Positions 1-5,462 of a stretch of DNA of 5,462 nucleotides are shown here, piece after piece. Made by a program: the position numbers and the translations under genes. Location of the stretch: positions 1-5,462 of the forward strand of contig JAITOH010000022.1 in NCBI GenBank assembly GCA_031290055.1, written 5' to 3'. The notes below the pieces were generated by a model that made no database searches, was not told where the DNA came from, and was given only the letters and a program-made list of their open reading frames with translations. Position 1 is the stretch's first letter. Each line of letters opens with the position of its first letter. This DNA is from Endomicrobium sp. Its GTDB lineage: Bacteria > Elusimicrobiota > Endomicrobiia > Endomicrobiales > Endomicrobiaceae.

Positions 1-63
1 AATGTAAAGGCAGCAGGTCGGAGTTAGTCGATGGCTCCGTAAAAATCGACTAAAAAAATAAAC

Positions 64-126
64 AACAATGATAGTATGTCCCTTAGGCCTTGGATGGCCC
101 ATGAGGCAACGCTAATAGCTGCTTAG
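64..126 (+). other. tmRNA tag-peptide reading frame (about 20 codons)
   Basis: The template for the proteolysis tag starts about 12 nt after PK1, as in E. coli. Aligning TAAAC (59-63) with the E. coli TAGTC puts the resume codon at AAC (64-66). The frame then reads NNDSMSLRPWMAHEATLIAA and stops at TAG (124-126). The ending LIAA resembles the usual hydrophobic-Ala-Ala degron, which is why this frame was chosen. The tag is roughly twice the common length and contains Trp, Pro, His and Arg, which are unusual in tags. Codons 6-14 coincide with a GC-rich hairpin. The exact resume codon could be off by one triplet, and AAC would be an uncommon resume codon. Confidence 0.7.
81..106 (+). other. GC-rich hairpin inside the tmRNA tag frame
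   Basis: CCTTA (81-85) pairs with TGAGG (102-106), with one T-G wobble. GGCC (86-89) pairs with GGCC (96-99). The loop is TTGGAT (90-95), and CA (100-101) bulges out. The 26 nt are about 62 percent G+C in a very AT-rich region. The hairpin lies within the tag template and accounts for most of its extra length. Confidence 0.6.
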
Positions 127-361
127 AGTGGCTCGTTTTCTTTAGACGCCTGCTATAAAGGCAAAAACGACAAGAGCAGGTTAGTTTTAGACTATGTATG
201 TGTCCGTGTGGTTTAAAATGAAACAAAAACGGCACTATTTTATGACTTTATCCTTGTCTGGAGGATGGTTATAGAAAAACTATCCAGACTAAGCCTGTAG
301 TTGGTCTTACTAAAACGCTTTCGGACGCGGGTTCAAGTCCCGCCACCTCCGCTTAATTTTT

Positions 362-652
362 TGTGAATACTCTCAAAATCTGGTTGGTTTTAATTTTAAT
401 GGTGTTTTTAAGTATGTATAAAAATCCATTTAACGTTTTCTTGTTTATGCCACAACATAATTTTTGGTTACAAGCCTAAAAAGATAATTGAGACTTTGCA
501 TTCATATTTTTGTTAGTAGATTTGCAAGAGTTGTATAGGCCAATTTTTAATATATTTACTTCAACGTTTGCAACGGGATGTGTATATTTGCTAAATTAAT
601 CAAATCTTGTTTTGCTATAAGGTTTTAACTTCTGTAAAATTGCTGTGTTCAT
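362..652 (-). pseudogene. Possible decayed coding remnant between ispH and ssrA
   Basis: There is no intact gene in the roughly 340 nt between ssrA and ispH. One minus-strand frame, starting at ATG 652-650, reads through this stretch with only two stops (TAA at 596-598 and TAG at 476-478). In sequence this AT-rich, about seven stops would be expected by chance. The first piece is MNTAILQKLKPYSKTRFD. The second has 39 codons and includes YTHPVANVEVNILKIGLYNS, which looks protein-like. The third stays open into the ssrA gene and includes CCGINKKTLNGFLYILKN. I do not recognise a family. It could be a relic of a gene downstream of ispH or simply AT-rich spacer. No convincing rho-independent terminator was seen for either converging gene, only a T-run at 355-362 after ssrA. 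Confidence 0.3.
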
Positions 653-695
653 ATAGAATTACACAAGTTTTTCTGTTTCATTGCTTTTAAAACGC

Positions 696-1577
696 TTAAA
701 AATTTGTTTTATTTTGTTTATTTTTATTAGTATTAGTTTCTCTCATTTTTATTTCTACTTCATTTATAATCCAATCTGGTGTGGATGCCCCTGCGGTTAG
801 TCCAATACTATTTACATTTAAAAGCCATCTTTCTTTTATATCATTAACAGTTTCGATGTGATATGCTTTTGTTTTATTAGAACAAATCTGTGCAAGTCTT
901 GTTGTGTTGCCGGAGTTTTTACCGCCTATTATTATCATTAAATCAACTGTTTCTGCAAGTTTTTCAGCAGCTTTTTGCCTGTCAAGAGCCGCTTTACATA
1001 TTGTATTAAAAATTTTCACTTTATAGTTTTTTTTTAAAATTTTCACAATATCGTTAAAATTTTTTGGAGTTTGAGTTGTTTGACTTACAATATTTAACTT
1101 TCCACTTTTTTTAAAGTTTTGAGCTTCGTTTGTGTTTTCAATAACAGTACAATTCCCATTGCCGTAAGATACAAGTGCAACAACCTCAGGATGAATTCTT
1201 TCTCCAACTACTACTATTATTTTTTTATTATAGTTTTCTATGTCAGTACTTAATTGCTTTACAATGTCTTGCGTTCTTTTTACGAATGGACATGTAGCGT
1301 CTATTACAACAATGTCTTTATTTTTTTCAAGCTGTTGATGAAGTTTAAATGGTATTCCATGAGTCCGTAAAATTACATATCCATCTTTTATTTTTTTTAG
1401 AGTATTTAAAATTTTTATACCTTTTTTTTCAAGTCTTTTAACTTCTTGCGGGTTGTGGATAATAGGACCTAAAGTATAAACCTTATGGTTTTTAGTAACA
1501 GTTTTTTCAGCTAAATCTATAGCTCTTCTAACTCCAAAACAAAAACCAGCTTTATCAGCTGTTTTAACTTCTAACAT
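696..1577 (-). CDS. ispH: 4-hydroxy-3-methylbut-2-enyl diphosphate reductase IspH (LytB)
   Basis: This is the last enzyme of the MEP isoprenoid pathway. It is a cytoplasmic 4Fe-4S reductase that converts HMBPP to IPP and DMAPP, the precursors of undecaprenyl phosphate and quinone side chains. The 293-residue product is slightly short of the E. coli enzyme (316). All three cluster ligands are visible: Cys13 in GFCFGVRRAID, Cys96 in DATCPFVKRTQ and Cys194 in TICKAALDRQ. Substrate-binding positions are also present: His41 (GPIIHNPQ), His73 (RTHGIP), His129 and Glu131 (RIHPEV), Thr167/168 (SQTTQTP), Ser222 and Asn224 (GGKNSGNT) and Ser265 (GASTP). The C-terminus after the DWIINEV motif is a low-complexity Lys/Asn/Thr tail. 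The ATG start is supported by AGGA at 1586-1589, 8 nt upstream. It follows plsC by 56 nt on the same strand and is probably cotranscribed with it. Confidence 0.97.
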   Translation of the reverse strand: MLEVKTADKAGFCFGVRRAIDLAEKTVTKNHKVYTLGPIIHNPQEVKRLEKKGIKILNTLKKIKDGYVILRTHGIPFKLHQQLEKNKDIVVIDATCPFVKRTQDIVKQLSTDIENYNKKIIVVVGERIHPEVVALVSYGNGNCTVIENTNEAQNFKKSGKLNIVSQTTQTPKNFNDIVKILKKNYKVKIFNTICKAALDRQKAAEKLAETVDLMIIIGGKNSGNTTRLAQICSNKTKAYHIETVNDIKERWLLNVNSIGLTAGASTPDWIINEVEIKMRETNTNKNKQNKTNF

Positions 1578-1633
1578 ATTTATTTTCCTATTTTCACTTT
1601 AAGTAAATATGGATTTAATTTAACGCATAAAAG

Positions 1634-2224
1634 CTACATAATCTCTATTGCTTTTAAGACTTTTTGCGATAAGTTTATATAATCATTTTTTTTAAATTTT
1701 TTTGGGGGATATATAGGTTTCCCATATTTTATTTTTATTTGTTTAAACCGTAGCATAGTATTTGTATTTTCTATTTTTACTGGAATTAAAGGCACTTGTG
1801 CGTTACAAGCTACCATTCCGACCCCAGCTCTTGCTATTCCTATTTTGCCGTTCTTTGAACGTGTTCCCTCTGGAAACATTAAGAGCAATCGTCCTTTTTT
1901 TAAAATATAAAAAGCATGTTTTATAGCGAACATACCTAAAGTATCTCTTTTGACAGGAAAGGCATTTGTCTGTTTAATTATCCATCCAAAAATAGGAATA
2001 TTAAATAGCTCTTTTTTTGCCATGAAGTATACAGGACGTTTTATAGTAGAACCGCTTAAAGGAGGGTCAAAAAAACTTATGTGATTTGGGGCAATTATTG
2101 CCCCACCTGATTTTGGAATATTCTCAACTCCAAAAACATGACATCTATAAAATAAACCAAATATTGTTTTAAATATTTGCTTACCTATTAGATATAAAGT
2201 TGATTCTTTTTCTTCTATTAGCAT
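1634..2224 (-). CDS. plsC: 1-acyl-sn-glycerol-3-phosphate acyltransferase (PlsC family)
   Basis: This is a lysophosphatidic acid acyltransferase that makes phosphatidic acid at the inner membrane. With the start used here it has 196 residues, a normal size for the short bacterial form. Family motifs appear in order: the catalytic HX4D box NHISFFDPP (His48, Asp53), a motif II region ending AFPVKRD (about 88-94), FPEGTRSK (117-124) for glycerol-phosphate binding, and VPLIPV further on. An N-terminal hydrophobic stretch (LYLIGKQIFKTIFGLF, 10-25) probably associates with the membrane. The frame stays open upstream to a TTG at 2353, but those 43 extra residues do not resemble PlsC, so ATG 2224-2222 was chosen. 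It has no clear Shine-Dalgarno site, so the start is uncertain. ispH follows closely, an arrangement common in bacteria, often with cmk just upstream. Confidence 0.93.
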   Translation of the reverse strand: MLIEEKESTLYLIGKQIFKTIFGLFYRCHVFGVENIPKSGGAIIAPNHISFFDPPLSGSTIKRPVYFMAKKELFNIPIFGWIIKQTNAFPVKRDTLGMFAIKHAFYILKKGRLLLMFPEGTRSKNGKIGIARAGVGMVACNAQVPLIPVKIENTNTMLRFKQIKIKYGKPIYPPKKFKKNDYINLSQKVLKAIEIM

Positions 2225-2546
2225 ATATTCTAAATTTTTTTTGTTATAAAAGTTATAAAAACATCTCTTGAAATTATAAATTCTAAAAGCAGATTGTATA
2301 ATATTTTTAAAAACTATTCTACAACAATATGACAGAATTGTTGTCCAAATCAATTTGAATTTGAATAATTATTTACTTTTATTTTCACTAAGGGTTATAT
2401 TACTAATTGAAAATTTATTTATCTTTTTTTCATTAATATTATAATAGAATTTAAAATAAATATTGAAGTTCATATATGGTCATATTTTTGTTACATGTTT
2501 ATATTTCATAGTGTGTAGTTTATTTTTAGTAGTTTTTACATGTTTA
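2225..2546 (-). other. Gene-free spacer upstream of plsC, possible cmk relic
   Basis: About 320 very AT-rich nt separate pgeF from the chosen plsC start, with no intact gene. A minus-strand frame from ATG 2473-2471 runs 34 codons to TAA (2369-2371). Its end, KFSISNITLSENKSK, loosely resembles the cytidylate kinase segment around 'INGxDVSExIRS'. After that stop the same frame is open through 2353 and into plsC, with residues such as SYCCRIVFKNIIQSAFRIYN that I do not recognise. Because cmk often precedes plsC and ispH, a decayed cmk is a reasonable but unproven reading. The spacer may otherwise be only a leader and promoter region. Confidence 0.25.
2438..2443 (-). promoter_or_regulatory. Candidate -10 box for plsC-ispH
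   Basis: On the minus strand this reads TATAAT, a perfect -10 hexamer. The -35 region about 17-18 nt upstream (TTCAAT or TCAATA) is a poor match to TTGACA. It sits about 210 nt before the chosen plsC start. Such hexamers are frequent by chance in DNA this AT-rich. Confidence 0.2.
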
Positions 2547-3197
2547 TTAAGTGTAAATTATAGAAAGCATTCTTTCATAATCATTACGTCTATGTGAGAA
2601 AAATATTTTTTTTTCATGGAAAGTACAGTATTTTATGTCAAAAAATTTATTTACTCCAAAATTTTTAAATTTGTTGAAAACTATTTCAGATAGGTCTAGC
2701 TTATCACCGTTTAATTTAATATTAAATTGATCTCCCATTTCGAAATTTACCTCATAACAACACGAACGAATGTGTGGTCCTAGGTAGATTTTTATTTGGT
2801 CTAAGCTTATGTGTAATTTGTTTTTTAGTATATCAAGAGTGTTTTCTATTATTCCTTTGGCAATACCTCTCCAACCTGCGTGAATTGCAGCTTTAAATTC
2901 ACAGTTTTTTGAAGAGATGAGAATTGGGACACAATCTGCAGTAAGAACTCCAAGAGCTATGTCTTTATTTGTAGTGATTAATCCATCGCAATTGTTAATG
3001 AAACAATTTTTATAAGAAGTATTGACTAACTGTACTTTACTACTGTGAATTTGACCAGCAAAGACTAATTTTGTTGAATCTAATTTTATGGATTCTAAAA
3101 AGGCATTTCTTATGTACTCGTTTTTCATATTACCAGCAATTTTAGTAGTAGTGAAATGATTGTACGGGAAATTGATTTCTGATAAAAATTGTTTCAT
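2547..3197 (-). CDS. pgeF: Purine nucleoside phosphorylase / polyphenol oxidase, YfiH-LACC1 family
   Basis: This is a cytoplasmic copper/zinc 'laccase-domain' protein (DUF152). Family members phosphorolyse and deaminate purine nucleosides. E. coli PgeF is also reported to clear mis-incorporated residues from peptidoglycan precursors. The metal triad is present: His51 (QIHSSKV), Cys89 (LTADCVPIL) and His106 (AAIHAGWRG). The family motifs NCDGLITT (69-76) and LGPHIRSCCYEV (139-150) are also present, and the C-terminus FFSHRRNDYERMLSII has the family's usual end. At 216 residues it is somewhat shorter than the typical 240-260, mainly at the N-terminus before QIHSSKV. It lies 50 nt downstream of ftsZ, a conserved neighbourhood in many bacteria, and is probably cotranscribed with it. 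No Shine-Dalgarno site is seen before the ATG. An inverted repeat sits just upstream. Confidence 0.93.
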   Translation of the reverse strand: MKQFLSEINFPYNHFTTTKIAGNMKNEYIRNAFLESIKLDSTKLVFAGQIHSSKVQLVNTSYKNCFINNCDGLITTNKDIALGVLTADCVPILISSKNCEFKAAIHAGWRGIAKGIIENTLDILKNKLHISLDQIKIYLGPHIRSCCYEVNFEMGDQFNIKLNGDKLDLSEIVFNKFKNFGVNKFFDIKYCTFHEKKIFFSHRRNDYERMLSIIYT

Positions 3198-3236
3198 TAG
3201 TTGTTGATTAGTTCTAAAAAATTAATAGGATAATTT

Positions 3237-3288
3237 AACCTGCCGCTTCATTTAAGAAATTTTGGTTTCCAATACATGTAGGCAGGTT
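3237..3288 (-). repeat. 8-bp inverted repeat enclosing the ftsZ stop codon
   Basis: AACCTGCC (3237-3244) and GGCAGGTT (3281-3288) are perfect inverted repeats. In the minus-strand transcript they would form an 8-bp stem with a 36-nt loop holding the last ten sense codons of ftsZ and its TGA stop (3248-3250). An inner mini-stem, TTGG (3262-3265) with CCAA (3269-3272), is also possible. No U-run follows, so it does not look like a standard terminator. It may be an mRNA-stability or translational-coupling element between ftsZ and pgeF. Confidence 0.5.
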
Positions 3289-4354
3289 TTAATGGATCCA
3301 CTTCTTCAATCAAAATTAAATCCTTTTGCAAAAAAAAGTTAGATTCGAGCTTTTGGTTCACCATCGCAGCAGGTTTAAGTTCAATATTTTTATTAAAACC
3401 TGTAGCTATAATAGTAATTTTAATTTTATCATCAAGTCTTTTGTCTATTGTGTGTCCAAAAAAGATGTGTCCATCAATACCATAGTTTTTAATATCATTA
3501 AATATTTCTTGCAGTGTCAGAGCTGTGGCTTTGGAATTTGTTGTTATATTGACAAGTGCTCTTTCAGCTTTTGAGATATCATAGCTGTCAAGAAGAGGAC
3601 TTGTCACAGCTTTTTTTACAGCTTCTTTAACATTAGAATTTGTGCTTTCACCTATACCTATTAAAGCAGTTCCTGAATTAATTAAAATATTTCTTACATC
3701 GGCAAAATCTCTGTTAATTTCACCAGGAACAGTTATAACATCAGTAATTGCTTGAATGCTTTGTCTTAAAACATCATCAATAATTTGGTAAAAAGCATCT
3801 AGAGCTACTCTCTCATTTATAACATTGAAAACCCTTTCATTTGGAATGATAATTAAAGCATCTGTACATTTTCTAAGATTTTTAATCCCATCTTCAGCTT
3901 GTGACATTCTTATTTTACCTTCATGCTCAAAAGGTTTTGTGACAACACCTACGGTAAGTATTCCTTCTTCTTTTGCAAGTTTCGCAATTACAGGAGCAGC
4001 ACCAGTTCCTGTTCCTCCACCCATTCCAGATGTAACAAAAATCATATCTGCCCCAATTATTCGTCCTCTAATTTCTTCTGCATTTTCTTCTGCAGCACGT
4101 CTGCCAATCTCTGGATTTCCTCCAACTCCAAGTCCTTTTGTTATCTTTTCCCCAATTTGAATTATATCTGAGGCTGAAGATCTAATAAGTGCTTGAGTGT
4201 CTGTGTTAATAGCTACAAACTCGACATTGCCAACATTTGCAGCAATCATCCTGTTAACTGCATTACATCCACCTCCACCTACACCCATAATTTTAATCAC
4301 TGCAGGTTGAACCGCATTCATTTCTTTTTTAGGCAGAACAATTCTTATACCCAT
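3248..4354 (-). CDS. ftsZ: Cell division protein FtsZ
   Basis: This is the tubulin-like GTPase that polymerises into the cytokinetic Z-ring. From ATG 4354-4352 it has 368 residues, a normal length. The GTP-binding elements are present: GVGGGGCNAVNRM (24-36), NTDTQAL (50-56), the tubulin signature SGMGGGTGTGAAP (109-121), and a T7 loop NRDFADV (214-220) with the catalytic Asp216. The C-terminal domain ends at ITIIATGF (313-320). Only 48 residues follow, so the disordered linker is short. The tail LKPAYMYWKPKFLK is a divergent version of the PAFLRR-like peptide that binds FtsA. The frame is open to a TTG at 4372, but that codon overlaps the Shine-Dalgarno sequence GAGGAAA and the end of ftsA, so the ATG just after the ftsA stop is preferred. 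Confidence 0.97.
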   Translation of the reverse strand: MGIRIVLPKKEMNAVQPAVIKIMGVGGGGCNAVNRMIAANVGNVEFVAINTDTQALIRSSASDIIQIGEKITKGLGVGGNPEIGRRAAEENAEEIRGRIIGADMIFVTSGMGGGTGTGAAPVIAKLAKEEGILTVGVVTKPFEHEGKIRMSQAEDGIKNLRKCTDALIIIPNERVFNVINERVALDAFYQIIDDVLRQSIQAITDVITVPGEINRDFADVRNILINSGTALIGIGESTNSNVKEAVKKAVTSPLLDSYDISKAERALVNITTNSKATALTLQEIFNDIKNYGIDGHIFFGHTIDKRLDDKIKITIIATGFNKNIELKPAAMVNQKLESNFFLQKDLILIEEVDPLKPAYMYWKPKFLK

Positions 4355-4355
4355 T

Positions 4356-5462
4356 TTAAAAAGTTTCCTCAAACCAGTTTGATATTTTCGCTATTATACC
4401 ACTTTTTGATGGTTTTTTTTGTGGATAATTTTTTAAGTTTGAAAAATTATGAACCAGTGCTCCCATGGCTGTAGCGTATGATGGGTTTAATAATATTTCA
4501 CTAGGTCCTACAACCTTATTAGAGCTAGGTTCTCCTATTCTTACGGAGCAGTTAAAAGCCTTTTCAAATGCTTCGGCAAGTCCTGGAAGATTACTTCCAC
4601 CACCTGTAAGAACTATTCCTCCAGATAGAAAATTACATCCATAACTATTTTTTTCCATAACCGCTTTTATTTCGTATAAAATTCTGTCGATCCTTGGCAT
4701 AATTATACCGTCCACAAGCTCAATCCTATCACATTTTTTTGTATTTCTCCCATCTGCACATGTATATTCAAATTCTTCATTTTTAAAATCACTGTATATA
4801 AAAGCAGCTCCATGCATTTCCTTAATTTCTTTTGAAGTAGAATAAGTAGTTCTTAATTTATGCCCAATATCTCTTGTAATATAATCAGATCCGTTTAAAA
4901 TTTCATCAGTATGTTTTAGGATTCCATCAATGTAACATACAAGACCAGTTGTAAGTCCTCCAAAGTCAATTAGAAGACAACTCAATTCCTTTTCTTCTTT
5001 TGAAATTAAAATTTCACTTGCAGCTAAATAACCGTAAACTTTGGATTCATAATTTGTCCCTATGGAACTCATAGCTTTCTTTATATTTCCTATATTACTG
5101 CTTGAAGCTATAAAAGCATGAACATCAACCTCAATATACGTGCCTTCCATACCAATTGGATTATGTATTCCATTTTGTTGGTTCAATATATATTCACGTG
5201 GAAAAATTTGCAGTACTTCTTGGTCTGGATCAATTCTCAGCTGTTTCCTTGCGCTTTCTAAAGCATTTTCTACAGTTTCATGAGTAATTTCCATGTTCGA
5301 GTAGTTTATATTTGCCACGCCTTTTGAGGTTTTTGAGTTGATAAAATTTCCGCGCATAGCAACAATTATATCTCCTATTTTTTTATTTATGATTTTTTCG
5401 ATTTCCTCAAAGGCTTTTCCTATAGATAATGCTGCTTCTCGTATATCAAGTACAGCTCCTGC
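4356..5462 (-). CDS. ftsA: Cell division protein FtsA, N-terminus outside window
   Basis: This actin-like ATPase tethers FtsZ filaments to the inner membrane and recruits the later divisome. The frame stays open to the window edge, so the gene runs off to the right. The 368 visible residues begin AGAVLDIREAALSIGKAFEE, which matches FtsA just after the phosphate-1 region. About 35-40 N-terminal residues, including the DIG phosphate-1 motif, are missing. Visible are the 1C region (IIVAMRGNFINS, then ITHETVENALESARK), ILNQQNGIHNPIGM, a phosphate-2 region DFGGLTTG (4944-4967), the adenosine motif IVLTGGGSNLPGL and NPSYATAMGAL. The C-terminus GIIAKISNWFEETF is the expected amphipathic membrane helix. 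Met at 5357 is internal, not a start. One base separates its TAA stop from the ftsZ ATG. Confidence 0.95.
   Translation of the reverse strand, partial: AGAVLDIREAALSIGKAFEEIEKIINKKIGDIIVAMRGNFINSKTSKGVANINYSNMEITHETVENALESARKQLRIDPDQEVLQIFPREYILNQQNGIHNPIGMEGTYIEVDVHAFIASSSNIGNIKKAMSSIGTNYESKVYGYLAASEILISKEEKELSCLLIDFGGLTTGLVCYIDGILKHTDEILNGSDYITRDIGHKLRTTYSTSKEIKEMHGAAFIYSDFKNEEFEYTCADGRNTKKCDRIELVDGIIMPRIDRILYEIKAVMEKNSYGCNFLSGGIVLTGGGSNLPGLAEAFEKAFNCSVRIGEPSSNKVVGPSEILLNPSYATAMGALVHNFSNLKNYPQKKPSKSGIIAKISNWFEETF
4362..4369 (-). promoter_or_regulatory. ftsZ Shine-Dalgarno site within the ftsA 3' end
   Basis: The minus strand reads GAGGAAAC here, ahead of the ftsZ ATG at 4354-4352, with 12 nt between GAGG and the ATG. 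It lies inside the last codons of ftsA, so translation of the two genes is probably coupled. Its position argues against the TTG at 4372 as a start. Confidence 0.6.

Larger units (their letters stand above)
1..351 (+). ncRNA. ssrA: tmRNA (transfer-messenger RNA), 5' end outside window
   Basis: This is the ribosome-rescue RNA that works with SmpB to release stalled ribosomes and add a degradation tag. The tRNA-like 3' end is clear: T-arm GCGGG (327-331), loop TTCAAGT, CCCGC (339-343), then acceptor strand CACCTCC (344-350). The stretch before it, ending TTTCGGAC, matches the usual tmRNA 3' domain. Pseudoknot PK1 is perfect: CGGAG (19-23) pairs with CTCCG (35-39), interleaved with TAGTCGA (25-31) pairing TCGACTA (46-52). 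A second pseudoknot follows the tag: TCGTTTT (133-139) with AAAACGA (164-170), interleaved with CCTGCT (149-154) and AGCAGG (175-180). Further stems include GTCTGGA (256-262) with TCCAGAC (283-289). AGGC (8-11) can pair with GCCT (293-296) as part of helix 2. By comparison with E. coli, about 30 nt are missing on the left, including the 5' acceptor strand. No CCA is encoded after the G at 351. It is a one-piece, non-permuted tmRNA and converges with ispH. Confidence 0.95.

Noticed and set aside
113..118. Tandem TAA TAG as the tmRNA tag stop
   Set aside because: That frame gives a tag ending in Arg-Gln-Arg, unlike any degron. The other frame ends LIAA and fits the position after PK1.
684..697. 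Possible terminator after ispH (GCGTTTTAAAAGC)
   Set aside because: The palindrome has no loop of workable size and no U-run.
2225..2353. TTG-initiated N-terminal extension of plsC (43 residues)
   Set aside because: It does not resemble PlsC and would exceed the usual short form. The internal ATG lies where family members normally begin.
3326..3574. Plus-strand open frame of 82 codons
   Set aside because: It lies entirely antisense to the conserved ftsZ coding sequence and has no family resemblance.
3825..4171. Two overlapping plus-strand open frames (111 and 82 codons)
   Set aside because: They are antisense to the ftsZ GTPase domain. Their Ser/Pro- and Cys/Ser-rich products are typical of reverse reading of conserved Gly-rich codons.
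4355..4372. TTG-initiated extension of ftsZ
   Set aside because: The TTG overlaps the Shine-Dalgarno sequence of the better ATG at 4354, and the extra residues are not FtsZ-like.
4193..4474. Plus-strand open frame of 93 codons across the ftsA-ftsZ junction
   Set aside because: It is antisense to two well-supported genes and has no recognisable features.
5355..5357. ATG as an ftsA start
   Set aside because: The frame remains open with clear FtsA sequence (DIREAALSIGKAFEEIEK) to the window edge, so this Met is internal.

Overview
The window comes from an AT-rich bacterial chromosome. It carries the end of a division and cell-wall (dcw) cluster on the minus strand and a tmRNA gene on the plus strand. 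The AT-rich coding style, the anaerobe-type MEP enzyme IspH, the patches of decayed-looking sequence and the single-piece tmRNA would fit a host-associated, genome-reduced bacterium. My best guess is Elusimicrobiota, close to Endomicrobium of termite-gut flagellates. That guess rests on overall resemblance, not on a search.

Layout from left to right. Positions 1-351 hold most of ssrA (plus strand); roughly the first 30 nt of the mature RNA lie outside the window. Positions 352-695 hold no intact gene, but one minus-strand frame is unusually open and may be a gene relic. Then come five leftward genes: ispH (696-1577), plsC (1634-2224), pgeF/yfiH (2547-3197), ftsZ (3248-4354) and ftsA (4356 to beyond the right edge). 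Between plsC and pgeF, about 320 nt hold no intact gene but do contain a possible cytidylate kinase (cmk) relic and a weak promoter-like -10 box.

Transcription runs ftsA > ftsZ > pgeF and then plsC > ispH, converging on ssrA. FtsA anchors FtsZ filaments to the membrane. PgeF is the small purine nucleoside phosphorylase/laccase-domain enzyme that often follows ftsZ. PlsC makes phosphatidic acid and IspH makes isoprenoid precursors (including the undecaprenyl carrier), so the whole leftward block serves envelope growth and division. The tmRNA rescues stalled ribosomes.

The most unusual element is the tmRNA. Its readable tag frame is about 20 codons instead of the usual 8-12, because a GC-rich hairpin lies inside the tag-coding segment. 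Other points are an 8-bp inverted repeat straddling the ftsZ stop codon, departures from consensus in the FtsA phosphate-2 motif and the FtsZ T7 loop, and two possible gene relics. I found no CRISPR array, insertion sequence, tRNA or rRNA, and no clear new multi-gene system.
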